Assembly (NCBI GenBank): GCA_021736205.1
Contig: JAIPGF010000007.1
Coordinates: 1 to 64,000, forward strand
Length of the DNA: 64,000 nt
DNA from: Candidatus Izemoplasma sp.
GTDB taxonomy: Bacteria; Bacillota_I; Bacilli_A; Izemoplasmatales; Izemoplasmataceae
Reading direction: 5' to 3'
Shown here piece by piece: positions 7,111-16,219 of the stretch. How positions within the stretch are numbered: the first letter of the stretch is position 1; every line of letters starts with the position of its first letter. A program made the translations under genes and the position numbers. Below the pieces are notes generated by a model. That model worked only from the letters and a program-made list of their open reading frames with translations, had not been told where the DNA came from and searched no databases.

Positions 7111-7155
7111 TGTGTACAAAGAGAATGAAAAGTTATCCACAAATAATGTGGACAA
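7111..7155. promoter_or_regulatory. DnaA-box cluster upstream of parA
   Basis: TTATCCACA (7133-7141) is an exact consensus DnaA box. TTGTCCACA on the opposite strand (7155-7147) differs at one position. TTGTACACA on the opposite strand (7119-7111) is a weaker third match. They lie in the A+T-rich 184-bp gap before parA, where they could regulate parA or be part of an origin-proximal DnaA-binding cluster. The dnaA gene is not in the window. Confidence 0.7.
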
Positions 7156-7220
7156 CTTGCTTTTACCTTTCTTTACAATAACTATTAATTAACTTCATAA
7201 GTTACATACTACAAAACAAT

Positions 7221-8402
7221 TTATAAGTACTCATCAAATAACTCTTGATTGTCTTTAAAAAAATTCAATTGCTCATAAGAAATAAATTCTCTAAATAAAT
7301 TTGATTCAAACATTTCAGATATTTCTGAATGATCTAATTTTCGCTTTACAAACCCAAACTTATCTAACTGAGTTATTTCAGTTTTTAAATACTTATACAA
7401 GATAGCTAACGAAAGTAATTTATCAACCTTATCATCAAAAATTTCATTAATATTATAACTATATCGATATTCATCAAATTCATTAGTTTCTTTAAATAAT
7501 GTAGCAAAATCAAACAGAATAGAAACAAGTTCACTATTTTTATTCATCAAATATTTATTAAACTGTTCAGCATATTTTCTTGTTGTTAATGTTAAATTTT
7601 TATTATTCATTATCTCTTCAATTTCTTTATCATGAATAAAGAAATAATATTCAACTGCTTCTGTTATATTAGATGCCTCGTCCTCAAAAAACTCATTAAT
7701 GAAGACACTTATTTCACTAACTGTTTGTTGGAATTTAGTGTTTTTATATAGTGGTTCTTTGTCATGTTTTTCTAACATACTTGCTAAATGTCTAACACTC
7801 AAATCATTATATTTACTCAAAATTTTATCCATTTTTACCCATTCATTATTCATCGTTTCATATATACTATCAGAGATAAAAAACTGAATAAGGAATACAA
7901 GATAAAATCCAATCAAAACAACAAGATAGGTAAATTGTGATACAGAAGTTGATAGTGAATTAGATCCAACAAAACTAATACCATACTGGATGATATAAAA
8001 AGTTCCTCCTATAGTAATAATTCCGCCATATACTAAATAGGTTACCATATCCTGATAAAAAATAATTATTGTGAGTGTAACAAAGAATAAAATATATGCA
8101 TAAAAGTTATTAGTTCCAGCTGTAAAATAAAGCGTAATTCCAGCCACGTTATAAATCGAAAAATGCATTGCAACTCGACTTAAATTTACAAATGTTAACA
8201 GAAATGTAATCCCAATAATAATAAAAAATCCTAATGGAAGTAATATGTTAATATCTAATGTTAAATTATTCAAAGATGAAATAGGTATACTTAGGACCAC
8301 AAAAACAAGTAAGAATATATTAACAATTGTAACTTTAAGTTTTAAAACTTCATTGAAAGTCAAAAATTCAGTATTAATGATCTTGTTTAACATCATCTTC
8401 AT
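7221..8402 (-). CDS. Six-helix membrane protein with decayed HD-GYP-like tail (paralogue B)
   Basis: I do not recognise a named family. From the ATG at 8402 (393 residues, ribosome site AAGGAGG), about six transmembrane helices fill the first 190 residues, with FYQD in the fourth loop. A cytoplasmic helical region follows. Its end (KLLSLAILYKYLK, then about 25 residues to LFREFISYEQLNFFKDN) lines up weakly with the last third of HD-GYP domains, but no HD, HHExxDGxGYP or metal-binding histidines are visible. The upstream paralogue shares this plan. The pair occupies the place between parA and rsmG where Bacillus has noc. A signalling or membrane-anchoring role is only a guess. Confidence 0.6.
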   Translation of the reverse strand: MKMMLNKIINTEFLTFNEVLKLKVTIVNIFLLVFVVLSIPISSLNNLTLDINILLPLGFFIIIGITFLLTFVNLSRVAMHFSIYNVAGITLYFTAGTNNFYAYILFFVTLTIIIFYQDMVTYLVYGGIITIGGTFYIIQYGISFVGSNSLSTSVSQFTYLVVLIGFYLVFLIQFFISDSIYETMNNEWVKMDKILSKYNDLSVRHLASMLEKHDKEPLYKNTKFQQTVSEISVFINEFFEDEASNITEAVEYYFFIHDKEIEEIMNNKNLTLTTRKYAEQFNKYLMNKNSELVSILFDFATLFKETNEFDEYRYSYNINEIFDDKVDKLLSLAILYKYLKTEITQLDKFGFVKRKLDHSEISEMFESNLFREFISYEQLNFFKDNQELFDEYL

Positions 8403-9597
8403 AAGACCATCCTCCTTCAAATATATCCTTAACAATCGTTTCAAAAACTTCATTATTCTCTAAATATATCTTGAGAACTGTCCTATCAATTTTATAATAA
8501 AACTCAGATTCCTTCAGTGCTTCTAAAATAGTTTTTTCATCTAAAGCTTTTAAATATGGTTTATCAATTTTTAATAACGTATAAAAAACAGTAAAAGAAA
8601 TTATTTTTACATAATGGTCATCATTAAGATGTCTAAATGATTTAAATTGATCTTCCGAAAAAATCTCATGACTTTCAACATCTATATCAACGTGTTTGCT
8701 TGCTTTCAAACCTATATGTTTTATTTTACTAAACGTTGATAACTCCAACATTTTTAGTTTATTGACTTCTTCAATAGAATATTCAGGATAACGTGATAAT
8801 ATTTCAGACATTTTATGATTTTTCAAATCTTCCAATAAACTGATTTTTCTATTAAATAAATCCGGAACATCTATTTTTTTAGATATTTCTTTTGAAAATG
8901 TTCTCAGACTATCATAATACTCTTTGTAATCCAAAGAACTCTTAGTTACAAGATTTTCAATTTTATTTAAAATTCTAATATTTCGAACTTCGGCTTCTTT
9001 AATTTTTGCTAATTGATTGTAAAAGAAATTCTTTCTTTTGATTAAAATGAATGATGACAGTGAAATGAGCAAAACAAAAACAACAAGAAATATTACAATA
9101 AACGCTTTATCCGCACTTGAATACCCAGGTATTTCAAACAAACTCGGAAACCTAAATACAAGTAGTGTTCCAGATAAGAATAAAGAAAAATTACTAATAA
9201 CCATAACCTTATAATCTTGGTACACCGCAGTAATGGCATAAACTAAAAATAAAGCGGTAAAAATACTAGGTGTTTGAAAAAGAATAATAAGTGTCAAAGA
9301 TATGATATACATGCCGAATGTATTAAAATACATAGCCATTTTCAAATTATTAAATTGGTCCTTATCATAGGAATAAAAAGCTAAGTTACCAAAGAATAGA
9401 ATAGAAAACATAACTAAAATAGAAACAAACGTTCTTGCCTCAATTTGTAATTTTATAAAAAAATAGATTGTAACACTGGCTAATATGAGATTGATAAAAT
9501 TAATAACTAAAGTCTTTGTCTTAAGATGCTTTAATTCTATTCTCTCTTTATATGTCTCTAATTGTGAATACTGATAACGATTATTGTTATGTGTCAT
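8374..9597 (-). CDS. Six-helix membrane protein with decayed HD-GYP-like tail (paralogue A)
   Basis: This 407-residue protein has about six transmembrane helices within residues 25-195 (with VYQD between helices, as in paralogue B), then a helical linker and a C-terminal domain. The tail KIISFTVFYTLL, KIDKPYLKALDEKTILEAL and TVLKIYLENNEVF follows the order and spacing of the HD-GYP C-terminus (RI.AVAD.FDAL, DRPYRKA, FDP.VV..F). The catalytic HD and GYP motifs are absent, so no phosphodiesterase activity is expected. I chose ATG 9597 because GAGGTGATCGAT precedes it. It overlaps paralogue B by 29 bp and follows rsmG by 11 bp. Confidence 0.6.
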   Translation of the reverse strand: MTHNNNRYQYSQLETYKERIELKHLKTKTLVINFINLILASVTIYFFIKLQIEARTFVSILVMFSILFFGNLAFYSYDKDQFNNLKMAMYFNTFGMYIISLTLIILFQTPSIFTALFLVYAITAVYQDYKVMVISNFSLFLSGTLLVFRFPSLFEIPGYSSADKAFIVIFLVVFVLLISLSSFILIKRKNFFYNQLAKIKEAEVRNIRILNKIENLVTKSSLDYKEYYDSLRTFSKEISKKIDVPDLFNRKISLLEDLKNHKMSEILSRYPEYSIEEVNKLKMLELSTFSKIKHIGLKASKHVDIDVESHEIFSEDQFKSFRHLNDDHYVKIISFTVFYTLLKIDKPYLKALDEKTILEALKESEFYYKIDRTVLKIYLENNEVFETIVKDIFEGGWSYEDDVKQDH

Positions 9598-9608
9598 ATC
9601 GATCACCT

Positions 9609-10295
9609 CTAAAGGGGATTGCTTTTTATTTTTTTAAATTTTCTTGGATAACCTTTTCTAGTTTTATTTACTTTTTTTATCATTAAAATCGAGTGTTTTA
9701 TACCATCAACATCATACATGATTGTTTTATCATATTTGCCACTCAATATGTTTATTGCGTTCATTGATTCAGATAATTCTTCTTCATAATTTGGACCTTT
9801 TAAAGCTAAAAAATATCCATCCACACTTACATGTGGTAAACAAAGTTCTGTCAATATAGGGAGATTAGCTACAGCTCTTGCCGTAACAATATCAAAACAA
9901 TTTTTCATTTTAAATTCTTCTGCACGTCCATGTGCAAGATTCACATTAATATTTAATTTTTCTGTAAGTATCTTTAAAAAATTAATTCGTTTTCGTAAAG
10001 CATCTAAGATTGTAATATCTAAGTTGGGATAAACAATTTTCAAAGGTATACTTGGGAATCCAGCTCCACTTCCAACATCAAGTAATTTCTGATTATCTAA
10101 AGAAACAGCTTTTACCAAGTTTAGACTATCAAAAAAATGTTTTAAATATACACCGTCTTTTTCAGTAATAGTTGTTAAATTAATTTTTTTATTCCATTTA
10201 GTCAAAACCTCATAATAAATTTCAAACTGTTTTAATTGTTTATCGCTTAGTTCTATATTTAAGGACTTAAGTCTGTTTTTAAAGTCAATTTCCAC
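9609..10295 (-). CDS. rsmG: 16S rRNA (guanine-N7)-methyltransferase RsmG
   Basis: RsmG (GidB) methylates N7 of a guanine in the 530 loop of 16S rRNA using S-adenosylmethionine. The Rossmann SAM-binding motif LLDVGSGAGFPSIPLK is near residue 67, and family segments WNKKINLTTI and FDIVTARAVANL are present. I chose GTG 10295 (228 residues) because the AGGTGA ribosome site sits at the right distance. An earlier GTG at 10304 lies inside that site. It follows mnmG as in most Firmicutes, but a strong terminator between them implies its own promoter. Confidence 0.95.
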   Translation of the reverse strand: MEIDFKNRLKSLNIELSDKQLKQFEIYYEVLTKWNKKINLTTITEKDGVYLKHFFDSLNLVKAVSLDNQKLLDVGSGAGFPSIPLKIVYPNLDITILDALRKRINFLKILTEKLNINVNLAHGRAEEFKMKNCFDIVTARAVANLPILTELCLPHVSVDGYFLALKGPNYEEELSESMNAINILSGKYDKTIMYDVDGIKHSILMIKKVNKTRKGYPRKFKKIKSNPL

Positions 10296-10344
10296 TTTTA
10301 TCACCTAATAATATTTTAACACAGTCACCATTGTTTTAAAATAA

Positions 10345-10383
10345 TTTAAAAAAATACCTCTTTAAAATTTCAAAGAGGTATTT
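10345..10383 (-). terminator. Strong terminator after mnmG
   Basis: A 12-bp perfect stem, AAATACCTCTTT (10352-10363) with AAAGAGGTATTT (10372-10383), has seven T on the minus strand immediately after it. It begins 3 bp past the mnmG stop codon. Confidence 0.9.
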
Positions 10384-10386
10384 AGT

Positions 10387-12246
10387 TTATGAATTATATT
10401 TCCCTTTTAAATAAACAACCAGTATTGATACATCCGCAGGATTAACTCCACTGATTCTTGAAGCTTGGCCAATAGTTAGTGGTTTTATTTGTTTTAGTTT
10501 CTCTTTCGCTTCTAACGCTAAATTGTGAATCTTATTATAATCAATATCCCTAGGAATTCTATGATCTTCCATTTTTAACATTTTCTTAGCTTGCTTTTTA
10601 GCTTTTTTAATATATCCTTCATATTTAATATCAATTTCAGCTTGTTCAAGGGCATCTTCACTATATTTATCTAACTCTAAAAATTCAGTGAAAAGTTCAA
10701 TACTAATTTCTGGCCTTCTCAGCAATTTATATAAAGTTGTTTTGTTATTTATATCTGTTGTTCCTAATTTATTAAGCCGTTTATTTGTCTTTTCATTTGG
10801 GTATAGATCATATATCTCTAATGTTTCTTTTATTTCAATAATTTGTTGTTGTTTTTTCTTGTATTCTCTATATACTTTATCATCTAATAAACCAATTCTT
10901 CTACCATGTTCTCGTAATCTTATATCGGCATTATCATGTCGTAATAATAAACGATATTCTGCACGAGATGTTAACAATCTATAAGGATCTTTTACACCTT
11001 TTGTTACTAAATCATCAATTAAAACGCCAATATATGCTTCATTTCTTTTTAAAATTAATGGCTCTTTATCTTCTAGTTTCATCACCGCATTGATTGAGGC
11101 CATTAATCCTTGGCAGGCCGCTTCTTCATATCCACTTGTACCATTTACCTGGCCACCAAAATATAGATTTTGATAATCCTTACTTTCTAGTGTAGGATAA
11201 AGAACTCTTGGATCAATTGCATCATACTCAATTGCATATCCGTATTTAATAATCTTTGCTTGCTTTAACCCCGGTAATGACTGAATCATTTTCTTTTGCA
11301 CATCTTTCGGCATAGATGTTGATAATCCTTGTACATATGTTTCATTTAATGACGTGCTTTCTGGTTCTAAAAATATTTGGTGTCTTGGTTTATCTTTGAA
11401 ACGAACATACTTATCTTCAATCGAAGGACAATATCTAGGTCCAACCCCTTCAACTTCTCCACCATACATTGAAGATTTATGTAAATTATTCATAATAACA
11501 TCATGCGTCTCTTTAGATGTGTATGTTAAGTGACAAGGCCATTGTTTCTCAACATCATAGACTCGACTTTTATCAAAACTAAAATGTCTAATAACCTTAT
11601 CTCCCTCATGTATTTCTGTTTGGGAAAAATCGATTGTAGATGTATCAACTCTTGGCGGTGTCCCTGTTTTTAAACGGGTTGTCTTAAAGCCCAAAGATCT
11701 AAGTTGCTCACTGAGTCCGTTAGATGCCTTTTGTTTCATTGGCCCTTCATTTCTAACGTCACTTCCTAACAACACTTTTGCTTCCATATAAGTTCCCGTA
11801 GTTAAAATAACTGTCTCACTTTTGATTATCTCTCCTGATTCAAGGATAATCCCCTTAATCTGATTTTCTTCTAAATAAAGATGTTTAACATATGCTTCTT
11901 TTACATCTAGATTATCCTGATTTAAAATAGTTTCTTTCATTGTACTAGAATATAATACTTTATCACTTTGTGCTCTTAATGCTCTTACAGCAGGTCCTTT
12001 AGATATGTTTAAAAGACGCATTTGGATTTGAGTTTTATCAGCGTTTTTAGCCATCTCTCCACCAAGTGCATCAATTTCTCTTACAACAATTCCCTTTGCA
12101 GGTCCACCCACACTAGGATTACAAGGCATAGACGCAATCAAATCAATATTACCTGTTACCAACAATGTTTTATGACCTAATCTAGCACTTGCTAAGCAAG
12201 CTTCACTACCGGCATGTCCGCCTCCAATTACTATAATTTTATACAT
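10387..12246 (-). CDS. mnmG: tRNA uridine-5-carboxymethylaminomethyl modification enzyme MnmG (GidA)
   Basis: A 619-residue FAD/NADH-dependent enzyme that, with MnmE, builds the cmnm5 group on wobble U34 of several tRNAs. The FAD-binding motif VIGGGHAGSEACLASARLG is at the N-terminus. The conserved MPCNPSVGGPAKG (with its catalytic cysteine), LKTGTPPR, CPSIEDK and NGTSGYEEAACQG segments follow, and a C-terminal helical MnmE-binding region ends the protein. Length is normal. It diverges from the two-component system at 12366. Several substrate tRNAs (Lys-TTT, Gln-TTG, Leu-TAA) are encoded at 3.3-4.0 kb. Confidence 0.97.
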   Translation of the reverse strand: MYKIIVIGGGHAGSEACLASARLGHKTLLVTGNIDLIASMPCNPSVGGPAKGIVVREIDALGGEMAKNADKTQIQMRLLNISKGPAVRALRAQSDKVLYSSTMKETILNQDNLDVKEAYVKHLYLEENQIKGIILESGEIIKSETVILTTGTYMEAKVLLGSDVRNEGPMKQKASNGLSEQLRSLGFKTTRLKTGTPPRVDTSTIDFSQTEIHEGDKVIRHFSFDKSRVYDVEKQWPCHLTYTSKETHDVIMNNLHKSSMYGGEVEGVGPRYCPSIEDKYVRFKDKPRHQIFLEPESTSLNETYVQGLSTSMPKDVQKKMIQSLPGLKQAKIIKYGYAIEYDAIDPRVLYPTLESKDYQNLYFGGQVNGTSGYEEAACQGLMASINAVMKLEDKEPLILKRNEAYIGVLIDDLVTKGVKDPYRLLTSRAEYRLLLRHDNADIRLREHGRRIGLLDDKVYREYKKKQQQIIEIKETLEIYDLYPNEKTNKRLNKLGTTDINNKTTLYKLLRRPEISIELFTEFLELDKYSEDALEQAEIDIKYEGYIKKAKKQAKKMLKMEDHRIPRDIDYNKIHNLALEAKEKLKQIKPLTIGQASRISGVNPADVSILVVYLKGKYNS

Positions 12247-12316
12247 ATATTATCACCTATCAGTATCATTTTACTGTTTCTATTTCGATTAGTAAAGAGA
12301 ATAACTTACTCAATTC

Positions 12317-12345
12317 TTTAAAAATACACATATTTCTAATATAAT
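12317..12345 (+). promoter_or_regulatory. Likely promoter of the two-component operon
   Basis: A perfect TATAAT (12340-12345) lies 20 bp before the ATG at 12366. A weak -35, TTTAAA (12317-12322), is 17 bp further upstream. The close spacing leaves almost no leader. Confidence 0.5.
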
Positions 12346-12365
12346 GATTATAAGAGGTGAAAACC

Positions 12366-13064
12366 ATGACTCAAACGACAATTTTAATTATTGAAGATGA
12401 ACCTACTATTAATCGTGTTGTATCAAATTACTTTACATCTGAAAAGTTTGTTGTATTAAGTGCTTTAGATGGAAAACAAGGTTTAGATTTATTCAATCAA
12501 AACAAAGTCGATTTAGTTTGTTTAGATATTATGTTACCGAATTTAAATGGTTGGACAATTGCTAAAACAATCCGAGATAAATCCGAGGTTCCTATTATTA
12601 TGATGAGTGCTTTAAGTGAAGAAGAAGATATTTTAAAAGGGTACTCTTTAAAAGTAGATGATTATATTACAAAACCTTTTAACCCAAAAATTCTTGTGGC
12701 TAAAGCTAAAAACCTACTGGACCGCCTGCAAAGTCAAACATATGCTCCACAAGTGGTAGGGATTGTTGAAGCTGGCCCGATAAAAATTGACATTGACACC
12801 CATCGAGCTTTTTTAAAGGAGCAAGAAATTCCTTTATCTAAAACAGAATTCAATTTACTTAAATACTTTGTTGAACACGAGGGTAAAATATGTAGCCGTA
12901 ACCTTTTATTAGATGAAGTTTGGGGAATGGATGTTTATGTTGAAGATAGAATTGTTGATACTTATATAAAAAAAATAAGAAGGTATTTAGGGCCTTATTC
13001 AAAATTTATTACAACTGTATTTGGTGTTGGATACCGATTTGAGGTCCCACATGAAACCCTTTAA
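12366..13064 (+). CDS. OmpR/PhoB-type response regulator
   Basis: A 232-residue two-component regulator. The receiver domain (residues 1-120) shows the acidic pair IIEDEP, phospho-acceptor D54 in CLDIMLPN, and the lysine in DDYITKPF. The C-terminal winged helix (about 135-230) ends VDTYIKKIRRYL...FGVGYRF. I chose ATG 12366, preceded by AGAGGTGA. An upstream GTG at 12357 lies within that ribosome site. It overlaps the kinase gene by 14 bp, so the two are co-translated partners. Target genes are unknown. Nothing here links the pair to phosphate, which has its own system at 48-55 kb. Confidence 0.93.
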   Translation: MTQTTILIIEDEPTINRVVSNYFTSEKFVVLSALDGKQGLDLFNQNKVDLVCLDIMLPNLNGWTIAKTIRDKSEVPIIMMSALSEEEDILKGYSLKVDDYITKPFNPKILVAKAKNLLDRLQSQTYAPQVVGIVEAGPIKIDIDTHRAFLKEQEIPLSKTEFNLLKYFVEHEGKICSRNLLLDEVWGMDVYVEDRIVDTYIKKIRRYLGPYSKFITTVFGVGYRFEVPHETL

Positions 13065-14814
13065 AAAGTTATTAAGTGCTGTTGTTGAGTTTTATAAGTC
13101 TCTCAGTATTTCTACGCAATTAATTATTACTTTAATATTGATTTTTTCATCCTTTTTTGCTTTACAGACCGTTTTGAATAATACCTTTTTTAATCGTTTT
13201 TACACAGAGCGCGAGTTTGAAGAAGTTCACCAAGGATTAATTAATTACGTTGATGATATGAATAATCCCAATACTAATTTGTATGATGGTATGTATGATT
13301 TCACTACATCTAACAACGCATACTCTGTTATTACTGATGGTGAATATCGCATCTTAAATTCTACTTACCGTAATTATACAATCACTGTGAATGACACTAA
13401 TAATAATGATTACACGATACTAGTGCCCAACAATGATTATACTTACCAATTAGATGAATATTTATCTTTGACTATCTATGAGTACAATGAAGACTATTAC
13501 TCCCCAGCAACAATTGCCAATGATTTAGGCGTATTTTTTGAAAGTAACATATCTTGTGATCAACAAGCCTGTATGTTTATTGAAGGAACTGTAACAACCA
13601 TTGAAAAACCCAATAACTTAAATTATTTATATGACGATAACTTATTCATTACCCGAGAAATATCAAAATTATCAAGTGGTACCCTCAATTTAGGAGACCA
13701 TGAATATCGTGAAGATGGTTATTGGTATAAATCATCCGATGGTCCGGTTGATTCTTTGGTATTTATTCATAAACTAAGAACTTGGAATTACCTAGTGACT
13801 ATTGTCCCTATTGAAGATACAGAAAGAATCACAAACATCATTTCATCTTATAACATCTATGTTTATGCAACAGCTATTGCCATTATATTCTTATGGAGTT
13901 TTAGACTTTCTAATATTATCGCAAAACCAATAAAAAATATTGAAGGCGTAGCTGATGAAATATCAAAATTGAATTTTGATGTTGAAGCAAACGAATTCAA
14001 TAATAAAGAAAACAAGTCTCTATCACGGAGTATTAATTTAATTTCTAAAAACTTCAAAGCAACATTAAAGACCATAAACAAGAAAAACTCAGAACTCAGA
14101 AAATTATATGATAAACAGTCACAGCAAGTCCAGTTAAAAAAACAGCTAGTCTCATCTATATCTCACGAACTAAAAACACCGTTAATGATCATGCAAGTAA
14201 CTATACAAGGCATCTTAGATGGTATTATCAAACCTGATGATTTAGATGATGAATTAAAGAATGTTCTATATGAAATATCACGTTCTTCTATGATGATTCA
14301 AGATATGCTGCAAATTTACAGACTAGACGATGCGAATACCTCGTTAGATCCTGTTGAATACAATTTGACCTCAGAACTAAACGCTATTATAAACAATTTG
14401 AAAAAACCGTTTATTAAGTATAATTTCACCATTAAAAAGGACATTGATGAAAATGTGTATGTTGAAGCTGACAGAAAATTAATAAATCGTGTTATATCTA
14501 ATTATTTAACAAATGCGATTAAATATACTGAATCTAAAAGTACTATTGAAATCAATTTAAAAAAACAACTAGATAACACAGTTTTATTTGAAGTTATTAA
14601 TCATGGTACAGAAATATTAGAAGACGATTTAGAAAAAATTTGGCACCCATTTTATAGATCAGACCATAATGTTGAAAACAGTCACAAATCAACAGGGAGC
14701 GGAATTGGATTATATCTTGTAAGTGAGGTTTTAAAATCACACCAAGCTAATTTTGGTCTTGAAAATACTAAAAATGGTGTTAAGGCTTATTTCATTATGA
14801 CAAACAAGCAATAA
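13051..14814 (+). CDS. Sensor histidine kinase with extracytoplasmic domain
   Basis: A 587-residue membrane kinase partnered with the preceding regulator. A transmembrane helix lies at about residues 17-37. An extracytoplasmic sensor region of roughly 225 residues follows, rich in Tyr, Asn and Asp and with a Cys pair (ISCDQQACMF), and then a second transmembrane helix near 265-285. A HAMP-like linker, the HisKA domain with H372 in SISHELKTPL, and an HATPase domain (NYLTNAIKYT, GSGIGLYLVSEVL) follow. I chose ATG 13051, which overlaps the regulator stop and has GAGGT upstream. The stimulus is unknown. The two cysteines could form a disulphide. Confidence 0.92.
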   Translation: MKPFKKLLSAVVEFYKSLSISTQLIITLILIFSSFFALQTVLNNTFFNRFYTEREFEEVHQGLINYVDDMNNPNTNLYDGMYDFTTSNNAYSVITDGEYRILNSTYRNYTITVNDTNNNDYTILVPNNDYTYQLDEYLSLTIYEYNEDYYSPATIANDLGVFFESNISCDQQACMFIEGTVTTIEKPNNLNYLYDDNLFITREISKLSSGTLNLGDHEYREDGYWYKSSDGPVDSLVFIHKLRTWNYLVTIVPIEDTERITNIISSYNIYVYATAIAIIFLWSFRLSNIIAKPIKNIEGVADEISKLNFDVEANEFNNKENKSLSRSINLISKNFKATLKTINKKNSELRKLYDKQSQQVQLKKQLVSSISHELKTPLMIMQVTIQGILDGIIKPDDLDDELKNVLYEISRSSMMIQDMLQIYRLDDANTSLDPVEYNLTSELNAIINNLKKPFIKYNFTIKKDIDENVYVEADRKLINRVISNYLTNAIKYTESKSTIEINLKKQLDNTVLFEVINHGTEILEDDLEKIWHPFYRSDHNVENSHKSTGSGIGLYLVSEVLKSHQANFGLENTKNGVKAYFIMTNKQ

Positions 14815-14876
14815 AAACTAAATTCTAATATGTATTTGAAGGATACAAAAACCATCTAACATTTTATCATTATAAA

Positions 14877-14933
14877 AATACCTTTAAAGTTTGACTTGAT
14901 ATGTTTATTTATCATGTCTCCTTTAAAGGTATT
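14877..14933. terminator. Long hairpin between convergent genes (bidirectional terminator)
   Basis: Outer arms AATACCTTTAAAG (14877-14889) and CTTTAAAGGTATT (14921-14933) pair perfectly over 13 bp. Inside, GACTTGATA and TATCATGTC pair with one mismatch, so nearly the whole 57 bp folds back on itself. Runs rich in T follow on the minus strand. It lies between the kinase stop and the end of the gene at 14951. Confidence 0.65.
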
Positions 14934-14950
14934 ATTACTTTATGGCTTTT

Positions 14951-16201
14951 TTAATAAGATACTTTATAACTTTTCACTTTCTTATCTTTTGTCATATAAC
15001 CTATTTCAAATATATTATCAACAATATTATTGTTAACAACAAACAAGTACAAATATTTGTCTTTTAGGCGATCAAACAGTTCATTATATTGGTCTTTGAA
15101 ATTTTTAGAATCTGTCATTCGAAGTTCAATTCCTAATATTTTACGTTCTGAATAGTTGTTTTGAACAACTTCAAAGTCCGTATCTTCACACTCATCTGTG
15201 TTTAGTGTTTTATAATAGGGACTCACAAAATAGTCTTCAAATATATTTGATATTACTTCTTCATAATTTGTAGACGAAGCGCTATCTATGTCAACATCAA
15301 CATTTCTATAGTCTGCACTATAATCTTTAACAGCTTTATCAATAATCGTCCTTATACTCGTAACATTTTTAAAAATATTATCTGAAATAAACTTATTATT
15401 TAATTTTTTAAATTCTTCAATCAATTCAAGTATTTTGCTATATTTGTTTTTATCAATACTAATTTCTGTGTAATTATGAATAATATTATTACGGTGATAA
15501 ATGATTTCTTTGAAAATGTCATAGTGCTCTTTAATGGCAGGAATATCTTTTTGAAATTGATCTACAATATCATATAAGGGTGAGTCATCAATTATTTCAT
15601 TATCATTTTCATTTGATATATAATCTTTAACCACGGCTTCAAGTGATAGATATTGCTTAATAAAACCATCCAGTGTTATTTTGGAATCCTCTTTTGTTTT
15701 TCTAGTAGAAGTATCTAGTTTTTTAATATGTTCTTTGACTCGATCTGGATTAAACAAACGATATACAAAAACGGCTGCATATTGAATACTTAGAAGTGTA
15801 AATAACGTAGCAACAATAGCGAAAATTACTTTTTCAAGAAGAAAGAGAAAAATAAGGTTCATTATAATTGTTAGAATAGAAAAAAGTATAACAAACATTA
15901 GATCATAATAGCCATCTTTTTTTAGATTCCTAATGATAAATCTGTCTAAAATAGAATCTTGCTCTTCATCAACTCTGGCCAAATAAAAACTATAAGAGAT
16001 TGGCAACAAAGCAATCATTGCAGCTAACACTTGCATGCTTGTAGAATAAATCCATGTATAATTACCAGCATTAATAATAAGTGTGTTTGTGAACCATAAA
16101 ACAACCATTATCACTAAAATACCGATATATAAAATTGAGTTCACAGGATGCATAATAAAACTAATAACATTTCTTATAAAATCTATTTTTTTATTTTCCA
16201 T
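14951..16201 (-). CDS. Unknown four-helix membrane protein with HEPN-like and nuclease-like motifs
   Basis: I do not recognise this 416-residue protein. Four transmembrane helices lie at about residues 22-40, 55-75, 100-122 and 125-147, followed by a 265-residue cytoplasmic part. That part contains R237-NNII-H242, the R-x4-H spacing of HEPN RNases, inside a helical region. Near the C-terminus it has DFEVV (D342), then GIELRM (E359, R361), a helix starting NFKDQYNELFDRL, and a strand YLYLFVVNN. This order resembles a PD-(D/E)XK core with R in place of K. Both matches are short and unproven. It is monocistronic, with GTGGAGATGA before ATG 16201. Confidence 0.55.
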   Translation of the reverse strand: MENKKIDFIRNVISFIMHPVNSILYIGILVIMVVLWFTNTLIINAGNYTWIYSTSMQVLAAMIALLPISYSFYLARVDEEQDSILDRFIIRNLKKDGYYDLMFVILFSILTIIMNLIFLFLLEKVIFAIVATLFTLLSIQYAAVFVYRLFNPDRVKEHIKKLDTSTRKTKEDSKITLDGFIKQYLSLEAVVKDYISNENDNEIIDDSPLYDIVDQFQKDIPAIKEHYDIFKEIIYHRNNIIHNYTEISIDKNKYSKILELIEEFKKLNNKFISDNIFKNVTSIRTIIDKAVKDYSADYRNVDVDIDSASSTNYEEVISNIFEDYFVSPYYKTLNTDECEDTDFEVVQNNYSERKILGIELRMTDSKNFKDQYNELFDRLKDKYLYLFVVNNNIVDNIFEIGYMTKDKKVKSYKVSY

Positions 16202-16219
16202 TTTATCATCTCCACTTAC

